A DNA stretch of 64,000 nt from NCBI GenBank assembly GCA_016271365.2, contig CM057450.1, positions 1,804,577,967 through 1,804,641,966 on the forward strand, read 5' to 3'. The notes below the pieces were generated by a model that was not told where the DNA came from, made no database searches, and saw only the letters and a program-made list of their open reading frames with translations. This document shows, piece after piece, positions 52,815-62,819 of this stretch (positions are counted from its first letter, which is position 1; every line of letters begins with the position of its first letter). The position numbers were made by a program, and so were the translations under genes. This DNA comes from Neoceratodus forsteri. Taxonomy: Eukaryota > Chordata > Ceratodontiformes > Ceratodontidae.

Positions 52815-54710
52815 TGCTGCTCACTCCAGTGAGTTCTTCACCATTTGTGCTGTCCCTTCCACTCCCCTTTTAGCTTCTATCGCTCTACTCTTGTTCCCTA
52901 TCCCTCTTTTCCCCTCCTGTCCCAGGGTTTCCTTCCCCCCATTACTACCCAGGAAACTTTGACTGCCTTTACTCCCTCAACCTGTGCAAGTCTCCTCCAC
53001 ATCTATGCTCCTGCCATAGCATATCCTCTGACTCACCTACTCAACCTCTCCTTCTCCCTCAGTGTTTTCTCTCAGTCCTGGAAGTTGGCCAGAGTTCTTC
53101 CACTCCGTAAAGGGGGGGGGGGGCCCTTCCAGTCAATCTCCATTCTCTACTCCTTTTCTAAGCTGCAGGAGAAGCTTGTTCTCACCAGACTCTCTGATTT
53201 CCTCTCCTCTGCTGATTTCCTGTCCCTGTTCCAGTCTGGCTTCTGGAAACATCACTCCACCGTCTCCTGTCTGTTGCATTTAACTGATTCTGTTTTCTCC
53301 GGGATAAATCAGGGACACATCACAGCTGCCATCTTCATTTATCTGGCCAAGGCTTTTGACTTGGTGTCTTGTTCACTCACTTCTCTTGCGTATGCCGAGT
53401 TCTGCTGACCTCTCAGCTCCTTATGTCAACTGGTTCCATTCTTGCTTACAGGCCATCTACAGTTGGTTCAGGTTGGTGGCAACCTGTCACCTCCAATTCC
53501 CATCCAAGCTGGGGTCTCACAGGGTTCCATCCTTGGTATCATTCTCTTCTCCATTTGCTTTAACAACCTCCTTTAGCCTGTGCCAACTCGTATACTCACA
53601 TGTATGCAGATGACACAGTAATCTACACCTCTAGTTCTTTCACTGCAGCTGTGGAAGTTCTGCTGCAGCAAAACTTCCACAATGTTCTGTGCTGGTTCCA
53701 ATCAAACCAACTCTGGGTCAACGCAGAAAGAACAGTGTCCATGACTTTTGGCAGCAGCCAAAAGCTGGCCAGACTCCCAACTCTGTTCATCTTCTTCACC
53801 TTGGGTGGCATCCCTCTAGAATGGGTTCAGTCCTTCAAGTACCTTGGTATGTGCCTAGGTAGCAAGCTTGACTTCTCTACCCACATTGATTTCATCCTCA
53901 CAAAGCTCTTCCCTAAACTTGGTACCTTGTATTGCAATAAAGGTTGTTTGTCTCCACAGGTCTGCCAAGAGCTTGTCACTAAAACAGTACTCCCGGTCTT
54001 TGACTATTGGATGTGGTCTATTGCACTGACCCCTCCACCTCCCTGCCCAGAGTGATCACCCTCTACAGCTCCTTTTGCGGCTTTGCTACCAACTCACCCT
54101 CTCGTACCCATCATTGTTCACTCGACGACTCCTTATCCATTCTTCCTCTGCCCTCATGTTGCCAGATTTACTGTGCCTCCATTATATCCAAGTACTGGTT
54201 TGTGTCCCTTCCCTCTTACCTCTCATCACTCTTCTCCCTCATCCCCTCTGCCTACTGCTCCCTCTGCTTTAGGGATCCTCGGACCTTCACCATTCCTCGT
54301 CCCTGGGCAGTCCACCTTTTCCTGTTATCTCCCCTTACTTGGAACCAGCTCCCCTCTTCCCTCCGCTTCACTGCCTCCCCTGGCTCCCTCAGGCATCAGC
54401 TGATACTCCTCCCCCCCCGCTCCTGTTTTCCTTCTCTTTGACTGTTTCCCACGCAGTTGCCTTCCTACTCCAGTGTAGGTAGGTGTGTGTGAAATGCCTA
54501 ATTGTTGATTTCTGCCTTGTTTGCTCATTTTACACTTCTTTATTAATTGTGTTCTCTGATTACACTTTGTTGCAACTGTGAACTGCGCCTGTGCTCTGTA
54601 TTTTGTATCCCCTATTCCCTTCCCCAGGTCGCACCTGGAAATGAGCCTTGTCTCAGTGTGTTCCTCTCCTGGTCACCAGTATTCACATAATTGAATAAAA
54701 TAATGATGCC
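52815..54710 (+). mobile_element. L2-like LINE (family D), sense, 5'-truncated
   Basis: It starts in the RT fingers near 52815 and ends with a 3' untranslated region (ccaggtcgcacctggaaatg, tgagccttgtctc) and gaataaaataatg near 54710. It is the sense counterpart of 40562-42860, about 10 kb away and in opposite orientation. Confidence 0.8.
52980..54441 (+). pseudogene. L2-like LINE reverse transcriptase, family D
   Basis: Motifs in order: Y-P-L-T-H-L-L-N-L-S-F-S-L-S-V-F, WKLARVLPLRKGG (with a G-run at 53111), L-F-Q-S-G-F-W-K-H-H-S-T, F-I-Y-L-A-K-A-F-D-L-V (first Asp region), a shifted S-G-F-P-P-W region near 53540, and HMYADDTVIYTSSSF at 53600. FKYLGMCLGSKLDFSTH, V-L-P-V-F-D-Y, and a C-terminal P-W-A-V-H-L-F-L-L-S-P-L-T-W-N-Q-L-P block with a stop near 54441 complete it. 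YADD is intact. Breaks occur near 53400, 53590 and 54000. The motif set is L2-like. The endonuclease is absent by truncation. Confidence 0.85.
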
Positions 54711-55752
54711 TCTGCTAAGCACTGGTTTCTGGCAGTGTGGGCTTTATTTTTGTAAAACATTTGCTATGCCCACAGGTATTTCTTCTGGTCCATGTTATGA
54801 ACAACGATGGAGCAACAGCCACAGGATTAGCTAATAAGCTGAGTCAAAGACTGAAGCAAAACTTTGAAGCATGCGTTTTATGCAGTTAATGCTGTTTTTC
54901 CCCCCTTAGTCCCCTGTTGGACCTCATGTGCTTGGCCGCCCGATGCCCCAGCCCCATCACCCTGGTGTCCCACAGGTCTGACCTTCACCTCTGTTTTTTC
55001 TCCACAGCTTAACCCCTTCTGGTGGGGACAGTGTAGACTCCCCATTCTCCGCCATGGAACAGATCCTGTGTACCGGAGCCAGTGCCTGAGTAGCCAGATG
55101 GGTCTGTGGGTGGCTGGCATCACCCCCTTGGCAGGGTTGTTTCCAGTTTTTGTCCTGTTATCGCCTAGGACATCAGCAATGAGTGTGTGTGGTGCGGCAC
55201 CAGCCGATGTCCTCAAGCCCACGAGCCACTGTCAACTGCACTGCCACTTGTGGTCACCCAGGTAGAAGTATAGCAGTAGAGCGGACTGCCCACCATCCCT
55301 GGAGGAGGAGAGCATCTCCCGGGATGCTTAATCTTCCCCCGGCTGGCCTTGGATAACCCGAGCTCATTCCTCAATGGGGTCATGCGCCGATGGGCTGGAT
55401 ACACAAAGTAGCTTTAAAATTATGCAAAATCCTCTGACACTACCAGGAACTGTGAGGGAGAAGATCTGTTCTTTTCAGTGGAAGAAAAGATCTGTGTGCA
55501 AATGGTTTGGGCTGGAGAATCCCATACCTTGTAGTTGAGTGGTAGGAGGAGTCAAGCTTCAAGACTGTTTTGGTGACTGAACATGCAAATGATACACATA
55601 GAGTAATGCTATTTTTATGTGAGATTTCTTTGCTTGGCAGAGCACACCTGCCCCTTGTTGCCAGTGGAATGGATGAAAGCAGGACATTGGCTGTCTGATG
55701 ACCCTATTTGTCCATCTTGCCCAGCCATGTGGTTGACAGTACATACACTTCT
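54711..55752. other. Unassigned stretch
   Basis: A plus frame at 54864-55265 (133 codons; Pro, Cys, Trp and Leu rich) and an opposing minus frame lack any recognisable domain; both may be chance in a GC-rich patch. No repeat boundary found. Confidence 0.4.
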
Positions 55753-57574
55753 GGGGCCAGATATTCAAAAGTAGTGTGGGCACTAAGGTTTTTTGTGCCT
55801 GCGGTAACTGAATTTTGCACCCGATTCATGGGACGCCCCCAGCATGGGCAAAATCCATTGGCGCCTGAGCGCTAACATATCGCTGTGCCCATGCAAATGA
55901 GATGGCGGTCTCCTGCATATGGGCACAGCGGCATATTCAGCTGTTTGCACAGGCGGTAAATGTCACCCAAATGGGCACAAGTTACTGCCTTTGCAAACTC
56001 CGACAAAAATGGTGCACGGCCCTGGTGGCGAGCAGCAGTACTGCAATCACTCCCACCCACTGGACCCTGGCCCATTGACGCAGTGAATGCTCTGGTGTCC
56101 AGTGGCACCCCCTGCCCGTTGTGCACCCACCTCTGTATCCAGAAAAATCTTCCTGGTGTCCAGTGACACCTCTTGCCCGCCGATCACCCATCCTGGTATA
56201 GATTATATCATCCCTGGTATCTAGTGACATGCCCACCCTCTAATCATCCATCCTTGTAGTGTTTAGGATTTCCCTGGTGCCACTGGCATCCCCCCACCCT
56301 CTGCTCACCTGTCCCTATAGTGTGTTGGAGTTCCCTGGTGTCCTGTGGCATCCCCCGTCCTCCGATCACTCATCCGTGTGGAGTTCATGATGTCCCTGTT
56401 GTCTTGTTTAGTGGCATCCCCCCCATTCACCTGTCCTGGTCAGTCTCCCTGTGCCCTGGTGTCTAGGGCCCTCCTCACCCTCCGATCCCCTGACCCGACA
56501 TGCATAGTTAGTCCCTAGTGGCTTGGCAAGTGTGGGGGGGGGGATACCACTAGACAACAGGGACTAACTATGCATGTCAGGTCAGGGGACTGGTGGGTGG
56601 TGGAGCCCTTAGTCACTAGGGCACCGGGACACTGGAAGGGACTGGTGAGCGGGGGGTGCCACTAGACACCAGGGACATCATGAACTCTACGGGGCCAAGT
56701 GATCGGAGGGCGGGGAGTGCCATTAGATACCGCGGAAATCCTACACATTAGAAGGACAGGTGATTGGAGGGCAGGGGGTGCCACTGAACACCAGGGAAAT
56801 TCTAAACATTTCAGGCACTGGTGATGAGGGCAGGGGTGCCACTAGATACCAGGGACATCTTGGTCTATGCTGGAATGGGTGATCAAAGGGCAGGGGGTGC
56901 CACTAGACACCAGGGACATCATGATCTGTACTCGGATGGGTGATCAGAGGGTGGGAGGGGGGCACCACTGAAAACCAGGGAGATGCTAAACACTATAGGG
57001 TTGGATGATTGGAGGCCGGGGATTGCCACTGGACACAAGGGAAATATAAGCACTACAGGGCTGGGTGACTGAAGGGCGGGGATCGCCACTGGACACCAGG
57101 GTAATCTAACTACTAGAGAACCAGGTGATCCGAGAACAGGGGGTGCCACTAGACACCAGGAAGTACATTTACATTGAGGGGGTGGGTGTGTTGGGGGGTG
57201 CTTGCCACCGTGCGTGACGTGGCGGATTCCCGCAGGATGGGCACAAACCTGCCACTGCTTCCCATGCAAATGAGCCCATAATGGGCATGCATATAGCCCC
57301 TTCGTGCCTTGCATGCCCAGTGGATTCATTTGCATATCATGGCTGAATATCGTTCCATGGCTCGTGATGCTTTCTGGTCTCAGGGCACAGTTCCCTATGG
57401 GCTGCATACAGCCGGGTCCATGTCGGGGCAGTGCAAATTGACTTATCGCTACGCTGACATGGTCCTATATTTAATCAGATAGCACTGGTTGAATATAGCA
57501 AATTCTGGGTCAGCTGCAAGTGCAGCGCAAAGCTTTTCACTCCACTTTTGCACATATTTGAGTATCTAGCCCTT
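55753..57574. mobile_element. Terminal-inverted-repeat element with mirrored minisatellite core
   Basis: The left end ggggccagatattcaaaagt and the right end (reverse strand) aagggctagatactcaaata are imperfect inverted repeats. Inside each end are related non-repetitive stretches with catgcaaatga and gggcacaa motifs in opposite orientation. The interior is a 60-bp minisatellite arranged as two mirrored halves. No protein is encoded. Target duplication could not be identified. Confidence 0.65.
56093..57161. repeat. Mirrored 60-bp minisatellite
   Basis: About seven units in one orientation (56093-56512; consensus ccctggtgtctagtggcacc followed by a ccctgccctccgatcaccc-type block) face about ten units of the reverse complement (56563-57161). 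The centre (about 56495-56590) has near-perfect arms around actaactatgcatgtcaggt. Confidence 0.85.
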
Positions 57575-58132
57575 GATGTCTGAAATGGATCCATCCTTTT
57601 GTAAAACATGATGGTTGATGCTTTCAGACTGCATTGTAAAGCATAGTCACTATCAGATATAACAGTATCTCTGGGCCGAAGTATGCTTCTCATAGTAGTT
57701 GCTAGCACTGCGCATCTGTATGATGGGCATTTAGACCATTATTCTTTTGGGCACTTCTAGATGGATTCCCTTCCATGTGTGCTCGGAGCATGTCCTTTCA
57801 GGGTCCTTCCTTCTCTCCGCTGCACAGAGTACTTTGCAGTGCAGACATTTTTCTTGGAAAGCAGTGTTGGAAGTACTGCCCTTGCCCAGCAGTTTGCTCT
57901 AAGAACACATCTGAACGGTAGTTTTTACAGTTCATGTTTAGTTTTGGTATGGCCATACTGCAGCTCATCTAAAATTTTCTAGTGAGCTCCTCATAATTAT
58001 TTTTCATCCATCTTTGTGCTGAGACATGTAGCCTTGGCTCATGCTGCTAAGTTTAGCAATGCAAATTTGTTCTGTTGCCTCACTGTGTTTTTTTTTTTTT
58101 TTTTTTCACCCTGTGGGTTGGACCAGTGAGTA
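57575..58132. other. Unassigned stretch
   Basis: Nothing recognised, apart from a T-run at 58088-58106. Confidence 0.4.
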
Positions 58133-59578
58133 CAGTATGCGCCAGCTGTACCGGACTTGGTTGTACCGGACGTTCAGTTCTAACGGACAAATCAATCTTG
58201 CCATTTGCCACTCGATGAGTCCACAGTGTTAAAATGTGCTGATAATGCGGACCTTTGCGCTCTGTTTGTAGCGGCCTCCACGGCTTCTAACTTGCGCACT
58301 TCTCTAATCATTCACACCTAATTAGTGCACTAATCTATCAGCGATCTGTACACAATAGACCTCTCAGCTGCATTTGATAATGGTCTGCCAGTTTCAATGA
58401 GTGCTAATTACTTTTTTAAATGTGTAATTAAATTTAGGTCTTCTTAAGCATATGCCAGCATTAGACCCCAGTTGCTGACTTTTCTTTGGTCTGTGTTGTT
58501 GTGCGAATGTACGGCTCTGCAGTCCTGCTGAACATCGTCCCCCGCCCCTCTTCCAAGGAGGTGTCTGGCTCAGTCTCTGGTTCTGGCTCTGTTAAAAGAA
58601 CATGCCTTACTTTATCGCAAAAGGTGGGCATTTTAAAGTCTATGGAAAAACTCCTGAAAATTTCTATCAGAGAGTTAAGCACCCACTTCTCCATCCCCAA
58701 ATCCACCATATCTGATCTGCTTAAAAACAAGGAGATGATGTTGGCAGACTGGCATGGGAAGATTCAGTTCACCTAATTCAGTTTGCTTGACACAAGGTCT
58801 CCCAAAAAAACAGTTCAGCGCTGCTTTCGTAAGGGTGGGTTTGCTACTCACCCTGTGATCAGAGTCATCCGTGAAGAGGAGCAGGAACAGGAGGATGAGG
58901 AACTAGACCCGACTGGGCTATCGTCACACACAATTGCAGAGTTGTGTATCCATGGCGACGAACCGGAACAGGCCGAAGTTGATGACATTACCGAGGCGGT
59001 CACGGGGTGACATCGCAAGAGGATGACAAAACAGCTGAAGAGAACGCTGAGGAGGAAGAGGTGCCTGTCACGCCCTCAGATGTTAGGATGGTGCTCCTGA
59101 CGTTGAGACGAGCCATCGAGCAAAGTGACGACCTGGTCCCTAGATGGGATCATCTGGCACTTGTGGAAGACTATTAGAGGGAGGTACACCACCAAACCTA
59201 AAAAACAAACCCTGATTGAGGAGTACCTAACACAACCTCAGCCGGAGCAGTAATCAACTATAAAGTAGGTTGCAGATGTCAGCATCTCACACACCGCACT
59301 TTTTTATTTTGTTTCTTTCTGAACACCGGTTTTAAAAATCTTAAAATAAAGTTTGTTTTAAAAAGTGTTTTTGCACCTGAACTTGTAAAAAACAAGAGAG
59401 CATGAAGGAGCTGTAATTCACTTATGTTCACCCTAATGTTTTTTCGTCCTGTCTGCTTTGTATCGTTTATGTGTGTATCACAAAACTTTCAAAATGTGCT
59501 TAAACAGTGTACTGGATGCTGCATCTAACGGATGAAATCTATAGGGACAAACTAGTCCGTTACATGCAGCGCATGCTG
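58133..59578 (+). mobile_element. Tigger-like DNA transposon 2, internally deleted
   Basis: Left end cagtatgcgccagctgtacc and right end (reverse strand) cagcatgcgctgcatgtaac are inverted repeats of about 24 bp, both continuing ggac. TA flanks both sides (58131-58132, 59579-59580). At 1.45 kb it is shorter than an autonomous Tigger. Confidence 0.85.
58590..59260 (+). pseudogene. Tigger transposase with the catalytic core deleted
   Basis: The frame 58486-58776 carries K-R-T-C-L-T-L-S-Q-K-V-G-I-L-K and IRELSTHFSIPKSTISDLLK, the CENP-B/pogo-type N-terminal helix-turn-helix that binds the terminal repeats. Immediately after, SPKKTVQRCFRKGGF (58800-58845) and an acidic C-terminal tail (E-E-E-Q-E-Q-E-D-E-E-L-D) appear. 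These belong to the far C terminus in Tigger proteins. The entire DDE domain between them is missing. A stop and frameshift near 58776 separate the halves, and more C-terminal residues (VPVTPSDVRMVLLTLRRAIEQ) continue in another frame to about 59180. It cannot catalyse transposition, but the DNA-binding part is relatively intact. Confidence 0.8.
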
Positions 59579-60779
59579 TATATGGGCCAGAGATATAGCT
59601 GTGATGTGCATCTTCAGATCATCACAGGTGACATCTGGCAGGCCGTAGATCTTCTTTGAGGATATATCCTTCATAGAGCCACATTGGACTGTAAGCCGGC
59701 AATATCAGAACCTTGTGGAAGACATTTGATAGCTGGGGAAATGCAAGTTGCCATACACCCCAATGTAAGAAGTCCAGTTCCCCAGCATGTATATAATGTG
59801 GGTTGTTCCATTCACTTCAGTTCTGTGTTCTGTCTTCTTTCTTCCTTCCCTCCCTTCCTCTCTTTCTCGCTCTCTCTCTTTCTTTCTACTGGAAAGGCAT
59901 GTGAGCAAAAATTGCCTGTTTTCACAAGCATCCAGTGACACAAAAATGAAATTGTTCACAGTCAAGAAATAATAGTGCATACGGGGGGGATAGAACATTT
60001 TGAAATAAAAAATATACCAACAGTACATAGATGGAAATAAAGTGCATACAGTGGGAGTAGAACATTTTGAAGTAGAAAACCGTATACCTAGTGGGAAGTA
60101 CAAGGATAGCGCATGGCATCATAGTGTGATACAGAATAGATTTGAGACGTGACATTTTTATATACATGGACAGAGCAAACTTAAATAAGGGAACAGTGTG
60201 GATCCACACAACTGAAATTAGCCTGTAGAGACCCTTTTATGGAGCTGACCGTTAGGTGTTGGAGGAGAATGGATAGCATAGGTCAGTGCAGAGAGCATAG
60301 GTTAGGGGCAATTGCATTGGAGTTTGCCGAGGAGTTAGGATTTTAGGTTGTTTTTCTCACCGAGTGCTCATTGAACAAGTGGAGACTAGTTTGTTGCTGT
60401 TTGTTATACTGTCAAAGTTTTCTCTGTTATAAACTCAGTTGTTTCTATGTGACCTTGGTGACACTGTCCCCTGTGATTGCTGCCAGTCATTCGTCTTACT
60501 GGTCTACATCAGAGGTAGCTCTGACTGCACCTTATATGTGAAGTTTATACATTCAGTATATTGAAAGAAGACCATGTCCTGTTTACCTGTCTACTTTTTG
60601 GGAGGGTAACTAGATAATATTAATTTTTTGAATATGCAGCTGTGTGGCGCTAGTTTACATAACCTACCCAGAGTGCTCACACTATTCACATATAGTGAAG
60701 TTCCTGGCATCGACAGTTCATCTCAGCTTTGTGTGCTGTGGAACCCACCATCACTGAAAAAGGTACTGCTTTTTTGAAA
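59579..60779. other. Spacer with pyrimidine tract and a short tandem repeat
   Basis: A pyrimidine-rich tract lies at about 59828-59895 (cttcc and ctct repeats). A direct repeat of about 68 bp occurs at 59969-60106 (agtgcatac...agaacattttgaa twice). No gene is seen. Confidence 0.6.
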
Positions 60780-61839
60780 GTGTCATTATGGTAATAAAAT
60801 CTGCTGCAGCAACTGCTATGTCCACTGCGTGAACTGCCTCAGTACCAGACGCATCTTTTGGTGTTGAAGCGTTTGAGGGATTCGGCCAGGCTGCATGGAG
60901 ATGCAGGTGGAAGTCACTAGAGTCATTTATCCAGAAAAATGTGCAGAAAGATGCTACAGATCTAGGTAAAATGCCAGCTCCTTCATCAACGTCAGGTAAG
61001 AAGTCTGCGCCGGAGAGGTCGATGACATTAAAGTCTATACCATTAACTGGACTGTGGTATCTTGTTGGTGGAAAAAAGCAATGATGCAACTGGGTGGTCA
61101 ATCTCAAGATCACAGTTGCCATCTGCAGAGCGGCATGGCCATATGGTTCTTGCAGCCTTGACTGGAAGACCAACCCAGCACTGGGCTCTGGTACTGGTTT
61201 CTGTTTCACTCAAGGCTGAGGGAGGCTCTGTCACAATCCTCAGTGTGGCAGCAGCTCACAAGTTCTACGAGAATGTAGAACTCTGTGTTGCTAAACCACA
61301 GTTTAGTAGTGTTGACACTGGCGTCGAGCATAACGGCCATGTCCATCAGCATTGTGCCTGGGAATGTTCCCCTCATTTGTGCCCTGTTCTTGAGTTAATA
61401 TAGAGGCTGTTGTCTCAGTTACTGTCACTACCATTTACAGAGCTAGTACCAGGCCTGCAGGCGATCCCATGTCGCTGGCAGGAGTTGTTCAGCTTCCTGC
61501 CCCTGTAAGATTCATGGCTTCTGGTTAGAAACACCCATTTCATCCCCTGAAAAGGAGGATTAGTGGGGAAGACTGTACAGATTTCAAGTCTTTTCTGCCA
61601 ATATTTTCTTTGCTTCTAAGAGGTGTACAGTCCTGAAATGATAAAGGAGGAGTTCTGGAGAGAGGAGGAAGAAGGGCTTCCTTTCAGATGCTCTTCAGGG
61701 TCTGCTGTGTTTTCTGACAATGCAGACACGGTCTGTTACACTCCCTAGTCTCTCAAGCACTCAGTCAGCACCCAACCGGTGTTTGCGCCTCTCTGTGGAG
61801 AGCACTTCAGTGGTAGGTCAAGTAGCAACTGCTTGTATG

Positions 61840-62330
61840 GACTCCTTTTCCAAGGACCCTTCTAAGGTCACTTTGAAATTGGATGTGTTCAACTTTAGTT
61901 GGGATGCGCACCTCGGTTCCCTCTATACTTAGGGTGCCTAGTCCCTGGTGGAACACTTTCTTCACATAGGTGTGCCAGAGATGAAGGCAGTTCTATATGG
62001 GCTCCAGTTATTGGCCATATGGGCTCCAAGCATTGGCCCCACGGATTTAGGAAAAAAATTTGCTGGTATGCACAGATATCCAGTGTGTAATTTTTTGTGA
62101 ACAAATGGGGGAACACACTCCTATTCCTTGTGTAAGGAAGTGCTATGGGTACAGATGTGGGCAGTAAAGTACAGCGTACATAGTTCTGCAGCTAATCTAG
62201 GAATCACTTGTAGCCATTCCATGGCACAGACATCTAAATGGGAGCTAGAAGAGGATATGGCAGAACTTTTGTTCATTCAGTGGGACAGCCAGAAATTAAC
62301 CTTTTTGCATCCCCACAAAGTGTAAAACTG
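61840..62330 (+). pseudogene. DIRS-B RNase H and following segment
   Basis: The reading L-D-V-F-N-F-S-W-D-A-H-L-G-S-L-Y (about 61875) parallels the S-T-D-A-S-L-x-G-W-G-A-H-L-G motif of DIRS-A; its first catalytic aspartate is not recognisable. HIGVPEMKAVLYGLQLLA follows for the glutamate motif. The segment KEVLWVQMWAVKYSVHSSAA (about 62128) and ELEEDMAELLFIQWDSQKL (about 62250) corresponds to the part after RNase H (compare LFSHWGTPQVDLF in DIRS-A). Frame changes occur near 61930 and 62100. No RT motif (YLDDWL) is found upstream, so an internal deletion is likely. Confidence 0.65.
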
Positions 62331-62819
62331 CCTTTTTTTTTTCGCTGTCTCCAGGGTCTGGAGTTTTCTTGCATATCTTGCTATCTCTCTTCTTGAAGCA
62401 ACACTTTCTTTACTCCTTTCTCCTGATTCTGCTCATTCAGCAGGTCCTGGTCATGCTCCAAAATGAGCTAACAACCATGATTCCGGTAGCCCGGCAGGTC
62501 TAATTCCTGATGCTGTGGAACTGCAGCTCCAGCTGCCAGTCAGCTCAAGTCTGTTGTCTTAGTTCCAGGGCTGGCTGTTTCATCCAGACCTCCTGTCACT
62601 TCAGCTGCATTCTTGGTGCCTGAGGATGTAGATCTGGCATGGATGGGTATGTTTTCTGAGGCTTTGATTCTTACTGGTGCCGAGAGACCATTTTCTAGAC
62701 ATACTTATTCACTTAATTGCAAACACTTTAGCAATCTGGTACCATTCTATTTCACTGGATATTTAACCTGCCCTTCCCAGAGTGTTTTTGACTGTTTGCC
62801 TTTCCTGCCCAGTCAGGGC

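Noticed and set aside
54864..55265. 133-codon plus-strand frame as a possible host exon or transposase piece
   Set aside because: No motif, and an almost equally long frame lies opposite; splice-site or homology support is absent.
60751..61209. 152-codon minus-strand frame, Ala/Asp/Pro rich
   Set aside because: It overlaps a region that fits DIRS-B gag on the plus strand and has no domain; a chance frame is more likely, though it is the longest unexplained one near the window end.
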